A stretch of DNA of 64,000 nucleotides from Caldilineae bacterium (lineage in GTDB: Bacteria; Chloroflexota; Anaerolineae; DUEN01): positions 16,830 through 80,829 of the forward strand of contig DUEN01000002.1 in the NCBI GenBank assembly GCA_011176545.1, given 5' to 3'. A program made the position numbers and the translations under genes. Below are positions 38,135-48,429 of the stretch, one piece after another. How positions within the stretch are numbered: position 1 is the first letter of the stretch; the number at the start of each line of letters is the position of its first letter. A model generated the notes under the pieces. The model searched no databases, had not been told where the DNA came from, and saw only the letters and a list, made by a program, of their open reading frames with translations.

Positions 38135-40966
38135 ATGAGGATCTCCTTCCTCCGATCGCCGGTGCTTCTGATCCTGATCCCGCTGATCCCCCTCATCCTC
38201 GTGCCGGTGCTGGCGCGAGGGTCTCGCTGGCGGGAGACATCCCCGCGCGTGTGGGGGAGCGTCGCCTTGCGCTTAGGCATCGCGCTGGCGATCGTGCTCA
38301 GCCTGGCGGGGATGCAGCTCGTACGCGAAGTCGATACGCTGACCGTCGTCTACCTGATCGACTTGTCCGACTCGATCTCGGCCGCGGAGCGTGAGCGGGC
38401 CGAGCGCTTCATCCGGGAAAGCGTGCAGGCGATGCCGCCGAACGGCCGCGCGGCCATCGTGGCCTTCGGCCACGATGCCCTCGTCGAGCGCCTGGCGAGC
38501 GAGGACAGAGATGTCCCTCCCATCGCCTCTGTGCCCGTAACGACACGGACTAACCTCGCCGCCGCGTTACGTCTGGGCCTGGCGCTCTTCCCGGAAGCCA
38601 GCCAGAAGCGTATCGTCATCCTCTCCGACGGGCTGGAAAACCTCAACCAAGCGTCGGATCAGGTCGATCTGGCCGTCGCCCGGGGCGTTGAGATCGATTA
38701 CGTCCCCCTGGATACGACGCCCAGCGGAGCGGAAGCCTATCTGGATCGAATCGAGGCGCCCGCTCGGGTGCGCCTGGGGCAACGTTTCGAGGTCACTGCG
38801 GTGATCGAGAGCACGAAGCCCCAGTCGGCCACGCTTTACCTCTTCGAGGAGGGAAAGCTGATCCGCTCGCTGGCGCTGCGCCTGCAGCGGGGAACGAATC
38901 GCGTGCGAATCTCGCTCACCGCTGGAGGGTCAGGGTTCCGCCGGCTGCGGGCGGAGCTGATCCCAGAGGTGGATCGCTGGCCCCAGAACAACGTGGCCGA
39001 GAGCTTCACGGTGGTGGAGGGGCCGCCGCGCCTGCTGCTTGTGGAGGGGAAGGCCGGGGAGGCGACCCATCTGGCGGCGGCGCTAAAGGCCGCGGGTATG
39101 GAGCCGGTCGTGATATCCCCGGCGGAGATCCCGCAGGACCTGGCCGCGCTCGTCCGTTATGACGCCGTATTTCTCGTCAACGTCCCGGCGGAGGCCCTTC
39201 CGGATGGGGTCATGGAGGTACTGCCACGCTATGTGCAGGAATTGGGCCGGGGCCTGACCATGATCGGCGGCGATTCGAGCTTCGGTGCGGGCGGGTATCT
39301 GCGCACGCCGATCGAGGAGGCGCTGCCAGTCGATATGGACGTGCGCAGCAGGGAGCGAGAGCCTAACCTGGCCCTGGTGTTCGTCGTCGATAAGTCGGGC
39401 AGCATGGGGCGATGCCATTGTAACGACCCCAATGCGCTGCCCGGCCAGTATCAGCGGGTGGAGAGCGGGCTGCCCAAGATAGACATCGCCAAGGAGGCGA
39501 TCCTGCGGACGTACCCAGTGCTGGGCCGATTGGACCTGCTAGGAGTGATCGCCTTCGATGCCGGCGCGCATTGGGCTGTCCGGCTGCGCCGCCTGACTGA
39601 GCTGGGGGAACTCCAGGAGGCCATCGGCGGGATCCAGGCGGAGGGCCAGACGAACATCTTCGCCGGGCTCAACGAGGCCGCCCAGGCCCTGTCGGAGATC
39701 GACGCCAGGGTCAAGCACATCATCCTGCTGACCGACGGATGGTCGCGCGCTGGCGCGTACGACGAGCTAGCGAAGCAATTGCGAGAAGAGGGGATCACAC
39801 TCTCTGTGATCGCGGCTGGCCGGGGGTCGGCGGCGTATCTGCGCGGGCTGGCGGAGGCCGGCGGCGGACGATATTATCCGGCCCGCAGCATCCAGGAGTT
39901 ACCCCAGCTCTTCTTGAAGGAGACCATCCGGGCCGCGGGGCGCTATATCATCGAGCGGCCATTCTATCCCGTTCAGACGGCGTCCGCCGAGATCCTGGAG
40001 GGGCTGACGGGATGGCCCCGGTTATACGGGTATAACGGGACCACGCCTAAAGCGGCGGCGCGCGTTCCTCTGATGAGCGCGGAGGGCGATCCGATCCTGG
40101 CCCTCTGGTCATACGGCCTGGGGCGGAGCCTGGCCTGGACCTCGGATCTGACGACACGTTGGGCCGTGGAGTGGGTCTCATGGGATGGCTTCTCGCGGTT
40201 CGTGGCGCAGATGGCCGGGTGGATCCTGCCCGCGCCCTCCTCGGATCGCCTGCAGGCCGAATGGCGGATCGAGGGAGACGAGGTCGAGCTCACCGTCGAT
40301 GCCGTGGACGAGGCGGGACGCCCGTGGGATCTGCTGGATATGCGCGCCGTCGTGGTCGGCCCCGACCTTCACACTCATCAGCTGACGTTAAGCCAGATCG
40401 CCCCGGGGCGCTATCAGGCGCGCATGGCCCTGGATAAGCCGGGCGTATACATGCTTCAAGTCCTGGCCAGCGAACGAGGAGAGGCCGGCGAGGAGGGTGC
40501 ACCGGTCGCTCAGATCACGACGGGCATGGCGATCCCTTACTCGCCGGAGTACCGCTGGCCTGCCCACGCGGAGGGGGAAGCTCTGCTCCGTCGCCTGGCG
40601 CAGGCGACCGGCGGGGATCGGCTCGTCGAGCCCGCGGCGGCGTGGACGAGGACGAGCGCTCCCGCCCGGTCGGCACGTCCCCTGGCCCCAACGCTCCTCC
40701 TGCTGGCCACCGTGCTGTTCCCAGCGGATGTGGCCGTGCGGCGCCTGCGACTGGGCGCTCGCGAATGGGGTCGTCTCAAGACATGGGCGCGCGAGCATAT
40801 CCCCCAACGCCGAAGGAAGGGCGTATCGGAATGGCCGATCCCCCCCGCCAGACCTCAACGCCTGGGGCGGCTGTTCGCCGCTCGAGAGCGGGGACGGGCT
40901 CGCAGCGCTCGCGGCCGTTCTACGAGCGCACCCGCTGACCTGCCTCAATCTGAGGACGAAGAGTAG
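38135..40966 (+). CDS. VWA domain / glutamine amidotransferase-like membrane protein
   Basis: VYLIDLSDSISAAER; LVFVVDKSGSMGRCHCND; GRGLTMIGGDSSFGAGGYLRTPIEEALPV. Confidence 0.92.
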   Translation: MRISFLRSPVLLILIPLIPLILVPVLARGSRWRETSPRVWGSVALRLGIALAIVLSLAGMQLVREVDTLTVVYLIDLSDSISAAERERAERFIRESVQAMPPNGRAAIVAFGHDALVERLASEDRDVPPIASVPVTTRTNLAAALRLGLALFPEASQKRIVILSDGLENLNQASDQVDLAVARGVEIDYVPLDTTPSGAEAYLDRIEAPARVRLGQRFEVTAVIESTKPQSATLYLFEEGKLIRSLALRLQRGTNRVRISLTAGGSGFRRLRAELIPEVDRWPQNNVAESFTVVEGPPRLLLVEGKAGEATHLAAALKAAGMEPVVISPAEIPQDLAALVRYDAVFLVNVPAEALPDGVMEVLPRYVQELGRGLTMIGGDSSFGAGGYLRTPIEEALPVDMDVRSREREPNLALVFVVDKSGSMGRCHCNDPNALPGQYQRVESGLPKIDIAKEAILRTYPVLGRLDLLGVIAFDAGAHWAVRLRRLTELGELQEAIGGIQAEGQTNIFAGLNEAAQALSEIDARVKHIILLTDGWSRAGAYDELAKQLREEGITLSVIAAGRGSAAYLRGLAEAGGGRYYPARSIQELPQLFLKETIRAAGRYIIERPFYPVQTASAEILEGLTGWPRLYGYNGTTPKAAARVPLMSAEGDPILALWSYGLGRSLAWTSDLTTRWAVEWVSWDGFSRFVAQMAGWILPAPSSDRLQAEWRIEGDEVELTVDAVDEAGRPWDLLDMRAVVVGPDLHTHQLTLSQIAPGRYQARMALDKPGVYMLQVLASERGEAGEEGAPVAQITTGMAIPYSPEYRWPAHAEGEALLRRLAQATGGDRLVEPAAAWTRTSAPARSARPLAPTLLLLATVLFPADVAVRRLRLGAREWGRLKTWAREHIPQRRRKGVSEWPIPPARPQRLGRLFAARERGRARSARGRSTSAPADLPQSEDEE

Positions 40967-41158
40967 AGGACACAGCGGCGTGTCACCTACCATAGTCGGA
41001 CCCTCATATGCTAAACCTCGTATAGGGCAGGTTTCCATACCTGCCTGTTGTCTTAGTCTGGCAGCGAGTAGGCAAATCACCAAAGAAAGGGTACAATAAA
41101 AGCGGCGTGGGGCATCCGACAGGGCTGCAGACATCGCGATCAGCCATGGGAGTACATC

Positions 41159-42559
41159 ATGACCCGGAAGGCCAAGTTCATCATCAGCGACACCCATCTG
41201 GGGGCTGGCCGATACGAGGCCGGCAACGCGCTGGAGGATTTCATCAGCGACGCCGACTTCGCTCAATGGGTGAGTGAGCTCATCGCGGAGAGCGAGCGGG
41301 ACGGCGTGGAGATGGAGCTGATCATTAACGGCGACTTTCTAGAGATGCTCCAGGTGCCCGCCGTACCGGACTTCGATCCGACCGCCGAGTATCCTCCCGA
41401 CGTGTACGCGCCGAGCGATGAGGCGGCGTGTGTGCAAAAGGTGCGTCACGTCATCGAGGGCCACCCTGACGTGTTCACCGCCATGGCTGATTTCATCCAC
41501 GAGAGCTCGCCTCGCCGTTATATCACCATCAATAAAGGGAACCACGACCCGGACGTGTACTGGCCGGGCGTGCAGGATGCCATCCGTCAGGCCATCGGCG
41601 CCACGGGTGATCGGACAAATCTGCTCGATTTTCCATCGGTGGCCGTCCAACGCGAGGGTCTCTACATCGAGCACGGCAACCAATATGCGGAGCGGATCAA
41701 CCGCTATCAGAACTTCGCCGAGCCGTTAGATCCGGAGCATCCAGACCAGTTGGAACGGGTGCCTGGCTCTCGCTTCGTGTACGAGTTCTTTAACTCGCTG
41801 GAACGCCAGCGTCCGTGGATCGATGGGATCTCGCCGCTGACCGCGCTGGTGTGGTACGGCTTCCAGTTCGATCCTGGCTTCGCCCTGATCGCCCTGGCTG
41901 CGCTGCTACGGGCCGCGCCGGGGCTCATCGCCGGCGAGCTGGGATTTCGGGCAGCGACCCCGGCGCAGGAACGCGCGGCCGCCCTGTTAAACGAGATAGC
42001 CTCGTCCGAGCGACAGGCCGAGATAGCCCGCAGGCTGGCCGAAGATCCAGCCTTTCGAGCCACATTCTACCGCCGGGTCGAGGCGGCGCTGGACGAGGCA
42101 GGTCTGGAGGAGAGGCCTCCTTCCAGAGCGGCGCCCGGGGTCGAGCCGGATGCGTTCCAGGTGGCTCAAGACATCCAACGTCGCTACACCGAATCGCTGA
42201 TCGCGGAAGCGGAACGCAAAGCCGCGGCGACGGGGGCCCTCGTGGTCGTCTTTGGGCATACCCATCGCCCCGTTGTACGCCAACTGTCGAATGGCGGCGT
42301 CTATATCAACAGCGGCACGTGGGTGTGGCGCGGGGATTTCGCCGGCGCAAACCGCGAGCTCTGGCGTGACCTCTTCGAGAATCCGGCGAAGTACAGCGGA
42401 TATCGGGAGCCGACCTACGTGCGCGTGGACTACGATGAGGATGAGCGACCCCGGGCTGGGTTACACATCCTCAGCCTGCCGGGGACCATCCCACAGCCGC
42501 CAGCGCAGGAACGTATCGGGTGCCTGGAGGCGCTCAAGCGACTATTCACTCGGCGTTGA
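41159..42559 (+). CDS. Metallophosphoesterase (calcineurin-like)
   Basis: KFIISDTHLGAG ... INGDFLEML ... INKGNHDPDVYW ... VVFGHTHRPVVR. Confidence 0.93.
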   Translation: MTRKAKFIISDTHLGAGRYEAGNALEDFISDADFAQWVSELIAESERDGVEMELIINGDFLEMLQVPAVPDFDPTAEYPPDVYAPSDEAACVQKVRHVIEGHPDVFTAMADFIHESSPRRYITINKGNHDPDVYWPGVQDAIRQAIGATGDRTNLLDFPSVAVQREGLYIEHGNQYAERINRYQNFAEPLDPEHPDQLERVPGSRFVYEFFNSLERQRPWIDGISPLTALVWYGFQFDPGFALIALAALLRAAPGLIAGELGFRAATPAQERAAALLNEIASSERQAEIARRLAEDPAFRATFYRRVEAALDEAGLEERPPSRAAPGVEPDAFQVAQDIQRRYTESLIAEAERKAAATGALVVVFGHTHRPVVRQLSNGGVYINSGTWVWRGDFAGANRELWRDLFENPAKYSGYREPTYVRVDYDEDERPRAGLHILSLPGTIPQPPAQERIGCLEALKRLFTRR

Positions 42560-42675
42560 TGGGCTCCGTATCCCGTACTCGGTGTCCGTTTGATCCACGA
42601 ATCGTTTATGATACAATCCTGTACAGAATCCTGTAAGATCGAAGAGGCCCTTTACACAGGTGAACGTAAAAGCGT

Positions 42676-42704
42676 TTGCCCGTCGCGGATGGCGGTGCTA
42701 TAAT
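42676..42704 (+). promoter_or_regulatory. Sigma70-like promoter upstream of gatC
   Basis: TTGCCC - 17 nt - TATAAT (42676-42681, 42699-42704). Confidence 0.65.
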
Positions 42705-42807
42705 GGGAATCGCCCCGCTGACGGTGACGTCACGCTTCTCATCGTTTGGCCCCACCGGCCAGGATGGCCGGATGACGAATACACGACATCATCCGCAGGT
42801 TAGAACC

Positions 42808-43095
42808 ATGTCCCTAACACTCGAGGAAGTTCGACACATCGCTGAGTTGGCCAAATTGGGTTTGACACCCGAGGAGGAAGAGCGATTTCGCGATCAGCTT
42901 TCCGCCATCCTGGACTACTTCGCCCGGCTGCAGGAGGTGGACACATCCGCCATCCCGGCGACCGCGACGGTGCTGCCCACGCGCAACGTGATGCGCGACG
43001 ATGAGGTGCAACCCTCGCTCAGCCGGGAGGATGCTTTGGCTAACGCTCCGGACGCGGCCGATGGGCAGTTCAGGGTCCAGGCTGTCCTGGAGTAG
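42808..43095 (+). CDS. gatC: Asp-tRNA(Asn)/Glu-tRNA(Gln) amidotransferase subunit C
   Basis: MSLTLEEVRHIAELAKLGLTPEEEERFRDQLSAILDYFARLQEVDTSAIPAT. Confidence 0.95.
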   Translation: MSLTLEEVRHIAELAKLGLTPEEEERFRDQLSAILDYFARLQEVDTSAIPATATVLPTRNVMRDDEVQPSLSREDALANAPDAADGQFRVQAVLE

Positions 43096-43225
43096 CTACC
43101 CGCGGAGGCATCACGCTCCCTGGAGTCCTCACCCTTGCCCCTTTGGAGAGCCCGACGCCATTGGGAGAGAGATGAGGGCCAGGACGCCAGGGGTTTTTCT
43201 ATAACTGCAAACGAGGGAGAGCCCG

Positions 43226-44695
43226 TTGGACCTTTATGCATTGACCATCCACGAAGCGCGAGAGCTCCTCGACCGCGGTGAGGTCTCCTCTACGGAGCTC
43301 ACCGAGGCTGTGTTGGAGCGGATCTACGCGCTGGACAACGAGATCAAGGCTTATCTGACCCTGACGCCGGAGCTGGCTATGGAGCAGGCGGCCGAGGCGG
43401 ATCGCCGCCTGGCGGCTGGCGAGCGCACGCCGCTCCTGGGCATCCCCCTGGCCATTAAGGACGTGCTCTGCCTGGAAGGCGTCCCCACCACATGCGGCTC
43501 CCGCATCCTGGAGAACTTCATCCCACCCTATGATGCCACCGTAGTCGCCCGGCTACGGGAGATGGGCGCCGTCTTTCTGGGCAAGACCAACACGGACGAG
43601 TTCGCCATGGGCTCGTCCACCGAGAACTCGGCCTTCTTCACCACCCGAAACCCGTGGGATCTGACCCGGGTGCCGGGGGGCTCCAGCGGCGGGAGCGCAG
43701 CGGCCATCGCCGCCGACCTCTGTTTGGGCGCGTTGGGCACGGATACCGGCGGCAGCGTCCGTCAACCGGCCGCCTTGTGCGGCGTCACCGGCCTGAAGCC
43801 CAGCTACGGTCGGGTGTCCCGCTATGGGTTGGTCGCCTACGCCTCTTCACTGGACCAGGTGGGCACCTTCGGCAAGGACGTGGTCGATGCCGCCATCCTG
43901 CTCCAGGCCATCGCCGGGCATGACCCGCGCGATTCTACATCGATGGATCTGCCTGTGCCGGATTACCTGGCAGCCCTAAAGGCTCCCGACGTGCGAGGGC
44001 TGCGCGTGGGCGTCCCCCAGGAATATTTCATCGAGGGCATGCAGCCGGAGGTTGAGAAAGGGGTGCGCGCGGCCATCGCCCAACTGGCAGACATGGGCGC
44101 GGAGATCGTGGAGATCTCCCTCCCGCACACCGAGTACGCCCTGCCCGTTTACTACCTGATCGCGCCGGCGGAGGCATCGGCCAACCTGGCGCGGTATGAC
44201 GGCGTGCGATACGGGCTATCCGTGGCCGCCAAGGACCTGTGGGAGACCTATCGCCGCACGCGCGGCCAGGGCTTCGGCCCCGAGGTCAAGCGCCGCATTA
44301 TGCTGGGCACCTATGCCCTCTCGGCCGGATACTACGACGCCTACTATCTCAAAGCCGGACAGGTGCGTACTCTGATCAAGCAGGACTTCGAGCGGGCCTT
44401 CGAGCAGGTCGATGTGATCGTCTGTCCCACCAGCCCGACCACCGCGTTCAGGATCGGCGAGCGGATCGATGATCCGCTGCAGATGTACCTGGCCGACATC
44501 TTCACGATCTCCGTGAACCTGGCGGGCGTGTGCGGGATCAGCATCCCGTGCGGGTTCGACGACCAGGAGCTCCCCATCGGCCTGCAGGTCATCGGGCCTG
44601 CCTTCGGAGAGGAGCGCATCCTGTCGTTAGCCCACGCCTATCAACAGGCCACCGAGTGGCATAAACACCGCCCATCCCTACCGATACCAGCATGA
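43226..44695 (+). CDS. gatA: Asp-tRNA(Asn)/Glu-tRNA(Gln) amidotransferase subunit A (TTG start)
   Basis: [14 protein letters not shown]... [51 protein letters not shown]. Confidence 0.98.
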   Translation: MDLYALTIHEARELLDRGEVSSTELTEAVLERIYALDNEIKAYLTLTPELAMEQAAEADRRLAAGERTPLLGIPLAIKDVLCLEGVPTTCGSRILENFIPPYDATVVARLREMGAVFLGKTNTDEFAMGSSTENSAFFTTRNPWDLTRVPGGSSGGSAAAIAADLCLGALGTDTGGSVRQPAALCGVTGLKPSYGRVSRYGLVAYASSLDQVGTFGKDVVDAAILLQAIAGHDPRDSTSMDLPVPDYLAALKAPDVRGLRVGVPQEYFIEGMQPEVEKGVRAAIAQLADMGAEIVEISLPHTEYALPVYYLIAPAEASANLARYDGVRYGLSVAAKDLWETYRRTRGQGFGPEVKRRIMLGTYALSAGYYDAYYLKAGQVRTLIKQDFERAFEQVDVIVCPTSPTTAFRIGERIDDPLQMYLADIFTISVNLAGVCGISIPCGFDDQELPIGLQVIGPAFGEERILSLAHAYQQATEWHKHRPSLPIPA

Positions 44696-44723
44696 GGATA
44701 CTTACGAGGAAGAGGGTGCGACC

Positions 44724-45716
44724 ATGAAGGTCATCATCCCACTGGCGGGATTCGGGACGCGTCTCCGCCCACACACCTACAGTAAGCCGAAGCCCCTGGT
44801 CCACGTGGCGGGCAAGCCGGTGCTGGGGCATATCCTGGACAAGCTGGCCGGCCTCGATCTGGAGGAGGTCATCTTCATCGTCGGCTATCTGGGCGAACAG
44901 ATCCAAGAATACGTGGACACACATTATCACTTCCCGGCGCGCTACGTGGAGCAGAAGGAGCTCCTGGGACAGGCGCACGCCATATGGCTGGCGCGTGAGC
45001 ACGTGCGGGACGACGTACTCATCATCTTCGTCGATACGATCTTCGAGACGGACCTAATGGCGCTACAGAGCGTCGAGGCGGACGGCGTGATCTACGTGAA
45101 GGAGGTAGAAGATCCGCGACGGTTTGGGGTGGCCGTCGTGGAAGGCGACCGGATCGTGCGCCTCGTGGAGAAGCCGGCGACCGATGAGCATCGCCTGGCG
45201 ATCATCGGCGTCTATTATATCAAGGACAGTCCCTGGCTCATGCGCGCCATCGAGGAGCTCATGGCACGAGATATCCGGACTAAGGGGGAGTACTATCTCG
45301 CGGACGCGCTGCAGCTAATGATCGACCAGGGCGCACATCTGATCCCCAAAGAGGTCGATGTGTGGGAGGATTGCGGCAAACCTGAGACCGTCCTGCACAC
45401 CAACCGATATCTCCTGTCCAAGCTCCAGGATAACGGCAAAAAGGCCCACCTGGTCAATACGACGGTGGTCCCGCCCGTGTACATCGCGCCGACGGCCAGG
45501 ATCGAGAACTCGATCATCGGCCCATATGCGACCATCGCGGATCACGCTAAGATACGTAACGCGCTGATCCGGGACTCCATCATCGATGAGGGGGCCGAGA
45601 TCTGCGATACGATGTTGGATCAGTCGCTGATCGGGAAGAACGCGGTGGTGCGAGGGCGCTACCACCGCCTCAACGTGGGCGACTCATCCCAGGTGGACTT
45701 CAGCGATGCCTATTGA
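44724..45716 (+). CDS. Nucleotidyltransferase (glucose-1-phosphate nucleotidyltransferase-like)
   Basis: MKVIIPLAGFGTRLRPHTYSKPKPLVHVAGKPVLGHILDKL; C-terminal left-handed beta-helix hexapeptides. Confidence 0.94.
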   Translation: MKVIIPLAGFGTRLRPHTYSKPKPLVHVAGKPVLGHILDKLAGLDLEEVIFIVGYLGEQIQEYVDTHYHFPARYVEQKELLGQAHAIWLAREHVRDDVLIIFVDTIFETDLMALQSVEADGVIYVKEVEDPRRFGVAVVEGDRIVRLVEKPATDEHRLAIIGVYYIKDSPWLMRAIEELMARDIRTKGEYYLADALQLMIDQGAHLIPKEVDVWEDCGKPETVLHTNRYLLSKLQDNGKKAHLVNTTVVPPVYIAPTARIENSIIGPYATIADHAKIRNALIRDSIIDEGAEICDTMLDQSLIGKNAVVRGRYHRLNVGDSSQVDFSDAY

Positions 45717-45924
45717 GGCCCCGGTACGGTGTCGGGCGGAGACACGGTATCCTGAACGGCCAACGGAGGTCTATTGGGAAGGCGTCTGGCATCCCGTGAG
45801 CCTCTTGAGGAGCTGGCGGGAGCCGGGGATGATCTGCTTCCGCGTGCGAAGCGAGGCCGGACGGTGGTTTCTGCTCCGATATGACCTGGCGAGAGATCGC
45901 TGGGAGGTGAGCGTCGGAGACTGA
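45706..45924 (+). CDS. Small conserved hypothetical protein
   Basis: VYWEGVWHPVSLLRSWREPGMICFRVRSEAGRWFLLRYDLARDRWEV; overlaps upstream stop by 11 bp. Confidence 0.7.
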   Translation: MPIEAPVRCRAETRYPERPTEVYWEGVWHPVSLLRSWREPGMICFRVRSEAGRWFLLRYDLARDRWEVSVGD

Positions 45925-45940
45925 GGGCGTGTCTGAGATG

Positions 45941-46037
45941 AACCGCAAAGACCGCAAAGAGCGTCGAGATCTTCAAGTCTCTTCTCCATGAGCAATCTTT
46001 GTAGAAGGCTTTGCGTCTTTTGCGCTCTTTGCGGTTA
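45941..46037. repeat. Dispersed inverted repeat, AACCGC...GCGGTTA family, copy B
   Basis: aaccgcaaagaccgcaaagagcgtcgagatcttcaa ... ctttgcgtcttttgcgctctttgcggttag. Confidence 0.88.
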
Positions 46038-46134
46038 GGAAGCAAGTTCTCCAAGGCCCAATACAGGGCTTCGTGGGATACTTCGCTGACACAATCTAAG
46101 TGGCTGCGAGGGAGCAGCAAATGGAGGATCGACG

Positions 46135-47247
46135 ATGATCGTAGGCACAGTGCGCGAGGTCAAGGATAACGAATATCGGGTAGGGCTGACGCCGGGTGGC
46201 GTGGCCTCCCTGGTGCAGGATGGCCACCAGGTATTGATCGAAACGGGCGCGGGGGAGGGATCGGGCATCACCGACGAAGAATACGCCTCCGTTGGGGCGG
46301 AGATCCTCCCCTCAGCCAAGGAAGTTTGGGAGCGTGCCCAGCTCATCGTGAAGGTCAAGGAGCCGGTGCCCGAGGAATATGGCTACCTGCGCCCGGACCT
46401 GATGCTCTTCACCTTCCTCCACCTGGCGGCCAATGAGTCGCTGACCCGGCAGATGATGGGGAGCGGCGTCACCGGCATCGCCTACGAGACGGTAGAACTG
46501 GCCGATGGATCGCTGCCGTTGCTGGAGCCGATGAGCGAGATTGCCGGCCGGATGGCGGTCCAGATCGCCGCTCACTACCTGGAGAAGATGAACGGCGGCC
46601 GTGGGAAACTGTTGGGGGGCGTCCCCGGCGTTCGACCGTCCGACGTGGTCATTATCGGCGGGGGGACCGTCGGCACCAATGCGGCGCAGGTGGCGCTGGG
46701 CATGGGCGCCCATGTCACCGTGCTGGACATCGATATCGAACGCTTGCGCTATCTGAGCCACATCCTGCACGGGAGCCTGACGACGCTGAATTCCGATCCA
46801 CACAGCATCGCCAACTCGGTGAGCTACGCGGATGTGCTCATCGGGGCGGTGTTGATCAAGGGAGGCCGGGCGCCGACGTTGGTCACCCGGGAGATGGTGC
46901 GCACGATGAAGCCCGGGAGCGTGATCATCGATGTGGCCGTGGATCAGGGCGGCTGCGTGGAGACGAGTCACCCGACCACCCATAGCGATCCAGTTTACTT
47001 CGTCGATGGCGTGTTGCATTACTGTGTGGCCAATATGCCTGGGGCCGTGCCACGGACCTCCACTTTCGCCCTGGCCAACGCCACGATCCCATATGTACGC
47101 CGGTTGGCGGCGCTGGGGTTCGAGCAAGCCGTGCGGAGAGACCCGGCTTTGGCCCGCGGGGTGAACGTGTACCGAGGGAAAATCACCTACCAGGCCGTGG
47201 CGGACGCCTTCGGCCTGCCATACTCTCCGTTGGACACAATCCTGTAG
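46135..47247 (+). CDS. ald: Alanine dehydrogenase
   Basis: MIVGTVREVKDNEYRVGLTPGGV...VKVKEPVPEEYGYLRPDLMLFTFLHLAAN...PGAVPRTSTFALANATIPYV. Confidence 0.98.
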   Translation: MIVGTVREVKDNEYRVGLTPGGVASLVQDGHQVLIETGAGEGSGITDEEYASVGAEILPSAKEVWERAQLIVKVKEPVPEEYGYLRPDLMLFTFLHLAANESLTRQMMGSGVTGIAYETVELADGSLPLLEPMSEIAGRMAVQIAAHYLEKMNGGRGKLLGGVPGVRPSDVVIIGGGTVGTNAAQVALGMGAHVTVLDIDIERLRYLSHILHGSLTTLNSDPHSIANSVSYADVLIGAVLIKGGRAPTLVTREMVRTMKPGSVIIDVAVDQGGCVETSHPTTHSDPVYFVDGVLHYCVANMPGAVPRTSTFALANATIPYVRRLAALGFEQAVRRDPALARGVNVYRGKITYQAVADAFGLPYSPLDTIL

Positions 47248-47260
47248 ACGGGAGGGCACA

Positions 47261-48421
47261 TTGCGAGACTTCGTATCGGAACGCGTGCGTCGGGTGCCCC
47301 CATCCGGCATTCGGCGGTTCTTCGATATCATCGCGACGATGCCAGAGGTGATCTCGCTGGGTATCGGCGAGCCGGACTTCACGACGCCGCCTCATATCCT
47401 GGAGGCTGGCATCCGCTCCCTTCAACGCGGCGAGACCCATTACACGTCCAACTCAGGCACCATCGAGCTGCGTGAGGCGATCGCGCATCATCTGGAACGG
47501 CAGTACGGCATCCAATATGACCCCGAGCGGGAGATCCTGGTTACAGTGGGCGTGTCCGAGGGCTTATATCTGGCGATGAGCGCCTTCATCAACCCCGGCG
47601 ATGAGGTCATCGTCCCTCAGCCATGTTTCGTGGCGTACACGGCCGAGGTGATGCTGGCGGGTGGTACGCCGGTTCCCATCGCCACGCGGGTTGAGGACCG
47701 CTTCCAGGTCACACCGGAGCAGGTGAAAGCCGCGATCACGCCGCGGACTAAGGCCATCCTCCTGGGGTATCCCAATAACCCCACCGGCGCGGTGATGAGC
47801 CGGGAGAACATGATGGCCGTCTGCGAGGTGGCCAAGCAGCATGACCTGCTGGTCATCTCCGATGAGATCTACGATCGCCTCGTCTACGGTGTTGAGCACG
47901 TGTGCGTCCCATCCTTGCCAGGGATGTGGGAGCGTACGGTGTTGCTGGGAGGGTTCTCCAAAGACTACGCGATGACCGGCTGGCGGATCGGCTACGCGGC
48001 CGCCCCGGCCGAGCTACTGGCGCCCATGCGTAAGATCCATCAGTACACCATCATGTCCGCTCCCACGACAGCGCAGGCCGCCGCGCTGGCCGCGCTCACC
48101 AACGGCGACGCCTGCGTGCAGGAGATGGTGGCGGAGTACGACCGCCGGCGTCGCCTGATCGTGGAAGGACTGAACAGCATCGGGCTGCCGTGCTTTGAGC
48201 CCCAGGGCGCGTTTTATGCCTTCCCGTCGGTAGCACACTCAGGAATGACGGATGAGGAGTTCGCGGCGTTGCTGCTGGAGGAGGAGCAGGTGGCCGTCGT
48301 GCCGGGCAGCGCCTTCGGCGCGGGCGGGGCAGGGTACGTGCGCTGCTCCTACGCCACCGCCTATGAGAAGATTGAAGAGGCCCTGGAGCGGATGGCGCGC
48401 TTCGTGCAACGACATGGGTAA
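47261..48421 (+). CDS. Pyridoxal phosphate-dependent aminotransferase (class I/II)
   Basis: [17 protein letters not shown] ... [13 protein letters not shown] ... [20 protein letters not shown]. Confidence 0.96.
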   Translation: MRDFVSERVRRVPPSGIRRFFDIIATMPEVISLGIGEPDFTTPPHILEAGIRSLQRGETHYTSNSGTIELREAIAHHLERQYGIQYDPEREILVTVGVSEGLYLAMSAFINPGDEVIVPQPCFVAYTAEVMLAGGTPVPIATRVEDRFQVTPEQVKAAITPRTKAILLGYPNNPTGAVMSRENMMAVCEVAKQHDLLVISDEIYDRLVYGVEHVCVPSLPGMWERTVLLGGFSKDYAMTGWRIGYAAAPAELLAPMRKIHQYTIMSAPTTAQAAALAALTNGDACVQEMVAEYDRRRRLIVEGLNSIGLPCFEPQGAFYAFPSVAHSGMTDEEFAALLLEEEQVAVVPGSAFGAGGAGYVRCSYATAYEKIEEALERMARFVQRHG

Positions 48422-48429
48422 GGAGGTCT

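Noticed and set aside
46312-47382. 356-aa minus-strand ORF opposite alanine dehydrogenase
   Set aside because: Shadow ORF; the plus strand is unambiguous alanine dehydrogenase.
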